This document shows, piece after piece, positions 57,201 through 64,000 of a stretch of DNA of 64,000 nucleotides; position 1 is the stretch's first letter, and every line of letters begins with the position of its first letter. The translations under genes were made by a program, and so were the position numbers. The stretch is from Mesobacillus maritimus. GTDB lineage: Bacteria > Bacillota > Bacilli > Bacillales > Cytobacillaceae. Location: contig NZ_JAMBNR010000013.1 of assembly GCF_023715205.1 (NCBI RefSeq), forward strand, positions 62,001-126,000. Direction: 5' to 3'. Below the pieces are notes generated by a model. The model had not been told where the DNA came from, ran no database searches, and worked only from the letters and a program-made list of their open reading frames with translations.

Positions 57201-57237
57201 TAGCAGCTGGCTTGAAAAAGCGAAAGGAGGAGAATAA

Positions 57238-57501
57238 ATGGAAGGTTTATTAGGAACAGTTTTTCCACTGATTTTAATGTTTGTGCTATTCTATTTCTTG
57301 TTGATCCGTCCTCAACAAAAGAGGCAAAAAGCGGTTCAGCAAATGCAGAGTGACCTTAAAAAAGGCGACAAGGTTGTCACTATTGGTGGTCTTCATGGTT
57401 TTGTAGACGCACTAGACGAAGGTACTGTCGTGATTAAGTGTGGAGACGGAAGTCGACTGACATATGACCGTAACGCCATTCGTGAAGTCGTTAGTGAATA
57501 A
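57238..57501 (+). CDS. yajC: Preprotein translocase subunit YajC
   Basis: An 87-residue Sec accessory protein (YrbF in B. subtilis). One N-terminal helix (residues about 4-22, ending FYFLLIRPQQKRQK), then a small cytoplasmic domain (KGDKVVTIGGLHGFVDAL). It works with SecDF, encoded at 61141. agcgaaaggagg precedes ATG 57238. Confidence 0.96.
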   Translation: MEGLLGTVFPLILMFVLFYFLLIRPQQKRQKAVQQMQSDLKKGDKVVTIGGLHGFVDALDEGTVVIKCGDGSRLTYDRNAIREVVSE

Positions 57502-57502
57502 G

Positions 57503-57538
57503 AAAAAAAGCAGATGCATCATGCATCTGCTTTTTTTG
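57503..57538. terminator. Terminator after yajC
   Basis: Stem aaaaagcagatgca / tgcatctgcttttt with a 3-nt loop and T7. A/T tails on both sides make it usable from either strand. Confidence 0.92.
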
Positions 57539-57609
57539 TCGTAAATCATTTACTTTAGTAGTGAGTAGTGTGTTTCAAACTTTCACTCAGTTTCTATACG
57601 GTTATCGTG

Positions 57610-57996
57610 TTAATTTCGCGAATTGGACGAGCCGGTGTTCACACCGAGAATGGCACCCATCATCGCGGTTAGGATATAACATGTATGGTAGATGATTTGT
57701 TCTGAAGAAAAAAGAGAATCATGTCCGAGATATTGGAATAGAAAAATAATGATGCTGTAAATTAGCCCGGTGACACCACCAATCAACCAACCTTTTTGTT
57801 TTCCGTTTCGCCCCGTAATAAATCCCCCAATAAACAATGAGATAAAAGAAACGGTAGTGACGATATACTGCATGGATGATTCACGAAGAGATGTAAAGGT
57901 TAACAATAAGGAAAAGATTAAACTGCTTATAATCGCTAACACAAAAATTGCAATCACACCGTAGAGAACTGAAAGACCCAAACTCCTTGACTCCAT
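57610..57996 (-). CDS. yrzE: TIGR04086-family membrane protein (YrzE)
   Basis: A 128-residue protein with four hydrophobic helices (about 10-33, 43-60, 68-88, 102-120) and the signature GGFITGRNGKQKGWLIGG between helices 2 and 3. Function unknown. It lies on the minus strand between yajC and yrbG as in B. subtilis. ggaaggggag precedes ATG 57996. Confidence 0.9.
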   Translation of the reverse strand: MESRSLGLSVLYGVIAIFVLAIISSLIFSLLLTFTSLRESSMQYIVTTVSFISLFIGGFITGRNGKQKGWLIGGVTGLIYSIIIFLFQYLGHDSLFSSEQIIYHTCYILTAMMGAILGVNTGSSNSRN

Positions 57997-58190
57997 AATT
58001 TTCTCCCCTTCCTACACTGGTTGACCCCAATGTTGTCTATATTCGCTTAGTACAAGCATATTCTGAAGTCCTAAAAATAGAATTAAAATTTCATCAATTT
58101 TGAAGTGACCTTTTCTTTTCTTTTCGTAATATTTTTATCGGGAATGTGAATCCTAAATCTTAATGTCATGAAACGGAGGAGATACGGTAC

Positions 58191-58841
58191 ATGGAAGAGT
58201 ATGCATCGATTATTATTAGAACCTTGGTTCTTTATGCGGCGATCTTAACCATCTTCCGGGTAATGGGCAAAAGAGAAATCGGTGAATTGAGCCTGTTAGA
58301 TTTAGTGGTTTTTATGATGCTTGCTGAAATGGCGGCAATCGGCATTGAGAACACCGATGAACCAATGATTAAATCGTTGGTCCCGATGTTTTTGCTCGTT
58401 GTTGTGCAGTTTCTACTCGCGTTCATCTCCTTAAAAAGCAAACGCTTTAGGCTTCTTGTGGATGGCACCCCAAGCGTGATTATTCGCGAAGGAAAAATTG
58501 ATGAGCATGAAATGAGAAAGCAACGGTATAATTTCGATGATTTGCTTTTGCAATTAAGGGAGTATGGAATTTCTGACATCGAGGATGTTAGTTACGCAAT
58601 CCTGGAAACATCCGGTAAGCTGTCTGTTTTTAAGAAAAGCAGTAAGTCAAAGCTTGCGTTAACAGTCGTATTAGATGGCGAAGTGGATAAAGGCAATTTA
58701 AGCGAATTAGGAAAAGATCAGGAATGGTTAGAAACGGAATTGAAGAAATTGGGTTATGATAATTTAAAAGATATATCCTATTGTAATTACAGCAAAGATG
58801 ATGAAAAGTTTTTTGTAGATTTGAAAGATGAGATAAAGTAA
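58191..58841 (+). CDS. yrbG: DUF421 membrane protein (YrbG/YetF family)
   Basis: A 216-residue protein with three N-terminal helices (FRVMGKREIGELSLLDLVVF is the signature) and a C-terminal cytoplasmic DUF421 domain (about 85-165, IIREGKIDEHEMRKQRYNFDDLL in two parts). B. subtilis has several paralogues, some in spores. Function unknown. cggaggag precedes ATG 58191. Confidence 0.93.
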   Translation: MEEYASIIIRTLVLYAAILTIFRVMGKREIGELSLLDLVVFMMLAEMAAIGIENTDEPMIKSLVPMFLLVVVQFLLAFISLKSKRFRLLVDGTPSVIIREGKIDEHEMRKQRYNFDDLLLQLREYGISDIEDVSYAILETSGKLSVFKKSSKSKLALTVVLDGEVDKGNLSELGKDQEWLETELKKLGYDNLKDISYCNYSKDDEKFFVDLKDEIK

Positions 58842-58875
58842 CGCACCATAGCCAAGGTGCGTTACATTTATTTTT
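58838..58875. terminator. Terminator shared by yrbG and spoVB
   Basis: Stem gtaacgcacc / ggtgcgttac, 8-nt loop, then ATTTATTTTTTT on the plus strand. It lies between convergent genes; the T run reaches into the spoVB stop. Confidence 0.85.
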
Positions 58876-60439
58876 TTGAACTAAATGCGAAACGTGAGAG
58901 TGGTTTTCCAATCACCGGTATTCGGATCAGTTCTTCTTTTTTAATTAAACCTGTTAGCAAGACAGCGAGACCATAAAGAATCGAGATGAAAATGGTTGCC
59001 ACTAGCACTCTTAGCGATAAAGCCATTTCGCTGCCAAGTCTGTCCCATATTTCCAACCCAATCCAGATGGAACCTGCGATGGTAATGAATGTTTTCACAT
59101 ACTCACGAACATGGAAGGTAAATGAAATCGATTTAATCACAGTAGCAAAATGGAGTGTAGTGGTTAAAACAAACCCCATCGTAATTCCGAGTGCAGCTCC
59201 CATGATCCCGAAAGAAGGTTGGCTCGCCAAAAGAAAAATAACGGCTATTTTTGCCACGTTCCCAATTAAGCTGTTAATCATCGCGGCTCTTGCAAGATCC
59301 AAAGCTTGAAGCGTAGCTTGAAGAGGTGCTTGAAAATAGTAAAATAGAAAAAATGGTGCCATCAATACAATGAATTGAGTACCACTATTGGAACCGTACA
59401 TAACCCTCATAAGTGGCTCTGCTAAGACATAGAGAATGATGATTGACAATCCTCCTGTTAAAAAAGAAAAACGCATCGCTTGCTGAAGTCGATGTTCAAT
59501 CATTTTATAATCGTTCTTAGAATGTGCTTCACTTATAGCAGGAACCAATGATGTTGATAATGAATTCATTACAAATGACGGAAGCATTAGCAAGGGTAAA
59601 GCGAAACCGGTTAATGCTCCGTACTGTTTCGTGGCAGCTGATGCTGCGACACCAGCCAAGGCAAGGCTATGAGCAACAACGATTGGCTCGAAAAACCAAG
59701 AAATAGATCCAATCATCCGGCTTCCGGTTGTTGGAATGGCGATGCTCATTAATTCTTTGAATGTTGATTTCCCAGAATGAACGAATTGAAAAAAGTTTCT
59801 GCGAACACGGAACTTTTTCTTGATTTTAAAAGCTGTTACTAAATAAATGAGTGAAGCGAGTTCACCGATCACGGCTGAAACCATGGCCGCAGCTGCTGCG
59901 TATTCAATTCCATAGGGTAAGAAGGTTTTGGTGAGAACCGCAATTAACGCAATTCGTATAACTTGTTCGATTACTTGAGATATAGCACCAGGCTTCATAT
60001 TTTGTCGGCCTTGGAAGTATCCTCTAAGAACTGCCGAAATCGCCACGATTGGAATAATTGGTGTAATCGCTAATAAAGGGAGCAATGTTCGTTCATCAGT
60101 AAACAAAATCTGCGATACTTTGGGTGCTAAGAAAAATAATGCTGGAGTGAAAATCGCAGATAAGCTAATAGTAGTAGCCAAGGATACAACTAGGATTTTT
60201 TTAATCTTACGAAAATCCCCTTTTGCTTCTGCCTCTGCAACATGTTTTGAAATTGCGACAGGAAGTCCAAGTTGAGTGATGGTGACAACTAAAATGAAGG
60301 TCGGAAAGGCCATCATGTATAGTCCGACTCCTTCTTCACCTATAAATCTTGCAAGTACAATTCTGTTTATGAATCCGAGAACCCTTGTGATGAGTCCTGC
60401 TATGAGTAAGATCATTGTTCCTTTTAAAAACTTCGACAT
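58868..60439 (-). CDS. spoVB: SpoVB, sporulation MATE/MVF-family flippase
   Basis: A 523-residue polytopic membrane protein of the MOP exporter superfamily with about 14 helices, needed for spore cortex synthesis, probably as a lipid-linked precursor flippase. It starts MSKFLKGTMILLIAGLITRV and has FQGRQNMKPGAISQVIEQ. ggcgggag precedes ATG 60439. It is divergent from comN. Confidence 0.96.
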   Translation of the reverse strand: MSKFLKGTMILLIAGLITRVLGFINRIVLARFIGEEGVGLYMMAFPTFILVVTITQLGLPVAISKHVAEAEAKGDFRKIKKILVVSLATTISLSAIFTPALFFLAPKVSQILFTDERTLLPLLAITPIIPIVAISAVLRGYFQGRQNMKPGAISQVIEQVIRIALIAVLTKTFLPYGIEYAAAAAMVSAVIGELASLIYLVTAFKIKKKFRVRRNFFQFVHSGKSTFKELMSIAIPTTGSRMIGSISWFFEPIVVAHSLALAGVAASAATKQYGALTGFALPLLMLPSFVMNSLSTSLVPAISEAHSKNDYKMIEHRLQQAMRFSFLTGGLSIIILYVLAEPLMRVMYGSNSGTQFIVLMAPFFLFYYFQAPLQATLQALDLARAAMINSLIGNVAKIAVIFLLASQPSFGIMGAALGITMGFVLTTTLHFATVIKSISFTFHVREYVKTFITIAGSIWIGLEIWDRLGSEMALSLRVLVATIFISILYGLAVLLTGLIKKEELIRIPVIGKPLSRFAFSSKK

Positions 60440-60563
60440 CCTGCTCCCGCCTTCTCAAAAATGCTAAATTCGATTACAATAATCTATATGCAAAAGAGTG
60501 GACAAAGCATGACAGCTAAAAAGATTTTTAAAAAATCAATGTTCAGCCAGGGAGGCGGAGTGC

Positions 60564-60860
60564 ATGGAGCACGTGCATAAATATGAGGCTTTTCGGGATG
60601 ATGTTCGTCCGGCAATGAAAAGCAAACTTGAAGAATTTGAAATGTTCGGCTATGGGTCGATAACGGAAAAAGAGTTGTGGGGATTTTTAGTCAATAAAAA
60701 GTGGAAGAAGCCAAAAGAAGATGCCCGCGTTTATGAAATTGTGGCCGATATTTTAGCTGTTCAACCTGGGGAATATATGAATTATGCAACTGTTGAAGCA
60801 TTTAAGCTTGGCAGTATGAACCTTTCGGATGAAGAGGAACGTAATGAGCTCTTAAAATAA
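60564..60860 (+). CDS. comN: ComN, post-transcriptional competence regulator
   Basis: A 98-residue protein matching ComN (YrzD): YGSITEKELWGFLVNKKWKK and the C-terminal EYMNYATVEAFKLG. In B. subtilis ComN binds comEA mRNA and, with DivIVA, locates it at septa and poles. The strong site gggaggcgg precedes ATG 60564. It lies between spoVB and secDF, as in B. subtilis. Confidence 0.92.
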   Translation: MEHVHKYEAFRDDVRPAMKSKLEEFEMFGYGSITEKELWGFLVNKKWKKPKEDARVYEIVADILAVQPGEYMNYATVEAFKLGSMNLSDEEERNELLK

Positions 60861-61035
60861 GGCTGGACTTGTAAAGAGTTATAACCCTAAACTCGGACTT
60901 GATTCCGGGAGAAGGAAGTTTTTGAATTGGTAGGCTCTTTTTTCTTATAAAGCTTAGCTGTTTTTACAGCTCGGTTCACTCTAAAAAGAACTCTTAAATA
61001 AACAGTGAATATTTTTCAAACAACTGAGGGATAAA

Positions 61036-61064
61036 TTGACAGGAAACTTTTGCAAGTTCATAAT
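61036..61064 (+). promoter_or_regulatory. Promoter of secDF
   Basis: TTGACA (61036-61041), a 17-bp spacer, CATAAT (61059-61064). It is 77 bp before the secDF ATG. The -10 lies inside an inverted repeat caagtt/aacttg (61053-61071). The rest of the 280-bp gap upstream (60861-61035) holds nothing recognised. Confidence 0.78.
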
Positions 61065-61140
61065 AAACTTGTGTTTTTATAAGTTTCTAGCATTACATAC
61101 ATGTTATTTTTTGGAGATAGTTAAGGAGGACTTATACTTA

Positions 61141-63405
61141 ATGGTAAAACGCAGCAGGATCCTGGCATTTTTCTTAATTGTAATTTTAATTGGAAGTGCC
61201 ATGGGATTAACAACTCAAAACATTTTAGGCAATATTAAGCTGGGCTTGGACTTACAAGGTGGATTTGAGGTCCTTTATGAAGTAAAGCCAGCAAAAGAAG
61301 GCCAAGTCATTGATCGGGAAACTCTGGTAAGCACTGCAGAAGCACTTGACAGACGTGTCAATGTTTTAGGGGTTAGCGAGCCAGTCATTCAAATTGAAGG
61401 TGAGGACCGGATTCGGGTTCAGCTTGCAGGCGTAACGGACCAAGCAAAAGCGCGTGAAATCCTTTCGACTGAAGCGAATCTAAGTTTCCGTGATGCAAAT
61501 GACAATTTAATGATGGATGGTGGAGATCTTGCTGAAAACGGAGCTTCTCAGAGCTTCGATGAAAACAATGCTCCTAGTGTTTCTTTGACCCTAAAGAGTG
61601 GCGAACAATTCGGGAAAATCACACAAGAAGTTTTAGCAATGGCGCCAGATAATCAACTTGTTATTTGGTTGGATTATGAGGAAGGCGTGGATTCTTATAA
61701 AGAAGAAAGAATGAAACCAACTCCAAAATTTCTTTCTGCTCCAAATGTTACACAAGTATTACCAACCGATACCGTGCAGATTACGGGTAATTTTACAGTT
61801 GAAGAGGCAAAGGAACTTGCAAGTTTATTAAATGCAGGAGCACTACCTGTTGAGCTAGAAGAACAATATTCAACTTCTGTTGGGGCCAAATTTGGGGAGC
61901 AAGCGCTTGATGAAACAATCTTGGCTGGAATCATTGGGATTATTGCCATTTTTGTATTTATGCTTGCTTACTACCGATTCCCAGGCTTCATTGCAGTTGT
62001 CACCCTTTCAATTTATATTTATTTGATTCTCTTGGTATTTGATTGGATGAACGGGGTCTTAACGCTCCCAGGTATTGCTGCGTTAATTCTAGGAGTTGGG
62101 ATGGCTGTAGATGCCAATATCATTACTTATGAACGAATAAAGGAAGAATTAAAAGTTGGTAGAAATGTAAAGGCGGCGTTTGCGGCAGGAAGTAAAAACT
62201 CATTATCGACGATTTTAGATGCGAACATTACGACGCTAATTGCCGCATTTGTATTATTTGTTTATGGGACAAGCTCGGTTAAAGGGTTTGCTACCATGTT
62301 AATTTTAAGTATCTTGATGAGCTTCTTTACAGCTGTATTTGGTTCTAGGGTCTTCCTCGGTTTATGGGTGAATAGTGGACTTCTAGATGGAAAAACTGGT
62401 TGGTTCGGTGTGAAGAAATCAGAAATCCATAATATTGCCGAGAATGTTGATACACTAGATTTGAAAACGAAATTCGATCGCTTGGATTTTGTAAAAGGAC
62501 GCAAAAAGTTCTTTATTCTATCGAGTGTAATTATTGCAGCAGGACTTATTATTCTTGCGGTCTTCCGTTTAAATCTAGGAATCGACTTTTCGAGCGGAAC
62601 GCGAATTGAAGTCCTCTCGACTGAAGCAGTTTCAACTGAAACGCTGCAAACAGATTTTGCCAAACATGGTATTGAAACCGATGATATCGTCATTTCAGGT
62701 AACAATAATGAAATTGGTGTTGCAAGGTACAAAGGTGTGCTTTCCAAGGATGAAATTGCTGCATTAAAAGCGGACTTTAAGGAGAAATACGGTTCTGAAC
62801 CAAATGTAAGTACTGTGTCACCAACGATTGGGAAGGAGCTTGCTAAAAATGCGTTTATTGCTCTCGTTCTAGCCTCAATCGGAATTGTGTTATATGTAAC
62901 GATTCGCTTTGAATTCCGAATGGCTGCACCGGCAATTATTGCGCTGTTACATGATGCCTTTTTAATTATTGCGGTATTTAGTTTATTGCGTTTAGAAGTA
63001 GACTTAACGTTTATCGCAGCTATATTAACCATTATCGGTTATTCAATTAACGATACAATCGTTACGTTTGACCGCATCCGTGAAAATCTAAGAAGAAAAC
63101 GTAAGCTAAAAACGGCAGAAGAAATTGCTGATATCGTTAACCAAAGTTTACGACAAACAATGGGACGTTCTGTTAATACCGTGTTAACCGTCGTTGTTAC
63201 TGTTGTTGCGTTATTGATCTTTGGTAGTCAGTCCATTTGGAACTTCTCGTTAGCACTACTCGTTGGATTATTAGCGGGAACTTATTCTTCACTCCTCATC
63301 GCTGCACAACTTTATTATGTGTTAAAAGTGAGAGAGTTGAAGAAAAAAGGGACAATCATTACGTATAAAGAAAAACCTAAAATCTCTGATGAACCACAAG
63401 TATAA
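61141..63405 (+). CDS. secDF: SecDF, fused protein-export accessory subunit
   Basis: A 754-residue RND-family membrane protein that uses the proton gradient to help secretion. The SecD half (1-440) has an early helix, GNIKLGLDLQGGFEVLYEV, the large outer P1 domain, and LGVGMAVDANIITYERIKEE. The SecF half (about 465-754) has NLGIDFSSGTRIEV and ILTIIGYSINDTIVTFDRIRE. Each half has six helices. Fusion of SecD and SecF is normal in Bacillus. The open frame to 61036 is non-coding: the promoter lies there, and taaggagg precedes ATG 61141. Confidence 0.98.
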   Translation: MVKRSRILAFFLIVILIGSAMGLTTQNILGNIKLGLDLQGGFEVLYEVKPAKEGQVIDRETLVSTAEALDRRVNVLGVSEPVIQIEGEDRIRVQLAGVTDQAKAREILSTEANLSFRDANDNLMMDGGDLAENGASQSFDENNAPSVSLTLKSGEQFGKITQEVLAMAPDNQLVIWLDYEEGVDSYKEERMKPTPKFLSAPNVTQVLPTDTVQITGNFTVEEAKELASLLNAGALPVELEEQYSTSVGAKFGEQALDETILAGIIGIIAIFVFMLAYYRFPGFIAVVTLSIYIYLILLVFDWMNGVLTLPGIAALILGVGMAVDANIITYERIKEELKVGRNVKAAFAAGSKNSLSTILDANITTLIAAFVLFVYGTSSVKGFATMLILSILMSFFTAVFGSRVFLGLWVNSGLLDGKTGWFGVKKSEIHNIAENVDTLDLKTKFDRLDFVKGRKKFFILSSVIIAAGLIILAVFRLNLGIDFSSGTRIEVLSTEAVSTETLQTDFAKHGIETDDIVISGNNNEIGVARYKGVLSKDEIAALKADFKEKYGSEPNVSTVSPTIGKELAKNAFIALVLASIGIVLYVTIRFEFRMAAPAIIALLHDAFLIIAVFSLLRLEVDLTFIAAILTIIGYSINDTIVTFDRIRENLRRKRKLKTAEEIADIVNQSLRQTMGRSVNTVLTVVVTVVALLIFGSQSIWNFSLALLVGLLAGTYSSLLIAAQLYYVLKVRELKKKGTIITYKEKPKISDEPQV

Positions 63406-63416
63406 AGATAGGTTGA

Positions 63417-63450
63417 AAATCCGTAGGCTCGTACCTACGGATTTTTTTTA
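63417..63450 (+). terminator. Terminator after secDF
   Basis: Stem aaatccgtagg / cctacggattt with a 6-nt loop and T8. Confidence 0.93.
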
Positions 63451-63649
63451 TTTCTGAAATAGGGTCATGGGGTTTAGCTGTTTTCTACGCATGTATGTGG
63501 TAAAAGTGATGTTATTTTAATAATAAGTGGGCTTTGTAAATAAAAAGAGGAGAGGATGTAATTACCAGGCTATTTTCAGTAAAACAACCAGGTTGATTAT
63601 CCATAGAAGTTGCTATCCTGGTATACAAAATCACGGGGGTTATCCTATA

Positions 63650-63773
63650 CTCTACGAAAACACTTATTTCCTCTACAAAAATGAGAATTGCTCTACAGAA
63701 CCAACGCTTTCTCTGCAAAATAAGCATTTGCTCGATAAAAAAGCTGATTCACTCTACAAACACCAGTCTATGG
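63650..63773 (+). repeat. CTCTAC short-period repeat, locus B
   Basis: CTCTAC or a one- or two-base variant occurs at 63650, 63671, 63691, 63711, 63731 and 63752: every 20-21 bp, usually followed by AAAA. It resembles locus A at 4691 and likewise follows a terminator. In one frame both read as repeated Leu-Tyr-Lys-Asn-like heptads, but without a ribosome binding site. The 595-bp end of the window otherwise has no gene. Confidence 0.65.
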
Positions 63774-63950
63774 GAATCTAGCCGATTGAAACGACGCCCC
63801 TTACAAAACCGAATTAAAATAAATACCGCCCAAAAACGGTCACTAATCCACCCCCTTAATCCATCACAATCACCTTAATTTAGAAACAACCAATCACCAA
63901 ATTAATCATTCAAAACGCCCACCCAACACGGATATCCATATTTTCACCAT

Positions 63951-63979
63951 TTGAAACGATATCCCCGCTTCTGTATAAT
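63951..63979 (+). promoter_or_regulatory. Strong promoter for a gene beyond the window
   Basis: TTGAAA (63951-63956), a 17-bp spacer, TATAAT (63974-63979). A good ribosome binding site, gaggggtgat (63989-63998), follows, so a start codon is expected just past 64000. The gene itself is not visible. Confidence 0.82.
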
Positions 63980-64000
63980 AGAAAGGCTGAGGGGTGATCG

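Noticed and set aside
61036-61140. Upstream extension of secDF by 35 codons
   Set aside because: A TTGACA-17-CATAAT promoter lies at its start and a strong ribosome binding site precedes ATG 61141.

Overview
The window is a stretch of chromosome from an endospore-forming, Gram-positive member of the Bacillaceae (Bacillus in the broad sense). Nearly every gene can be named by its resemblance to Bacillus subtilis proteins. The order hemX-hemC-hemD-hemB-hemL, spoVID, ysxE, valS, folC, spoIIB, maf, radC, mreBCD, minCD, spoIVFAB, rplU-prp-rpmA, spo0B, obg, pheBA, niaR/nifS-nadBCA, safA, bofC, ruvAB, queA-tgt-yajC, yrzE, yrbG, spoVB, comN, secDF is the B. subtilis order as I remember it. Strong AGGAGG-type ribosome binding sites, a valS T-box, an L21 leader and many sporulation genes fit this. 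No rRNA, tRNA, phage gene, transposase or CRISPR array was seen.

Layout: 1-4583 haem synthesis; 4977-7779 spore coat assembly (SpoVID, YsxE) and a small membrane protein; 7984-9306 an O-antigen-ligase-like membrane protein; 9425-13756 T-box, valS, folC; 13780-26240 a type IV pilus locus; 26358-35128 spoIIB, maf, radC, cell-shape genes, division-site genes and the SpoIVF protease pair; 35969-42259 RNase G, ribosomal proteins L21/L27 with the Prp protease, Spo0B, Obg and phenylalanine synthesis; 43102-48418 the NAD regulon; 48782-52321 SafA, a CotS-like protein and BofC; 52539-57501 RuvAB, queuosine genes and YajC; 57610-63405 membrane proteins, SpoVB, ComN and SecDF. The window ends on a strong promoter and ribosome binding site for a gene beyond it.

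Two things stand out. First, where B. subtilis has only the prepilin peptidase comC, this genome has a whole type IV pilus cluster. It encodes an extension ATPase (PilB), a retraction ATPase (PilT), PilC, a major pilin, PilD/ComC, PilM, PilN-like and PilO-like proteins, two unplaced membrane proteins, and three divergently transcribed minor pilin-like proteins, one with a beta-rich repeat tail. This suggests retractile pili and possibly twitching motility.

Second, the intergenic spaces carry several repeat families. Two arrays, 35219-35894 (13 units) and 42285-42908 (12 units), have an exact 52-bp period with no indels and share one core sequence. Degenerate single copies seem to lie at about 33283, 48520 and 51631. 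Two loci at opposite ends of the window (4691-4784 and 63650-63773) share a 20/21-bp CTCTAC period. Three tandem copies of a roughly 122-bp double-stem element at 55659-56033 show compensatory stem changes around a conserved loop. None of these looks protein-coding. All coordinates and repeat counts were read by eye; family names rest on remembered sequence similarity, not on a search.
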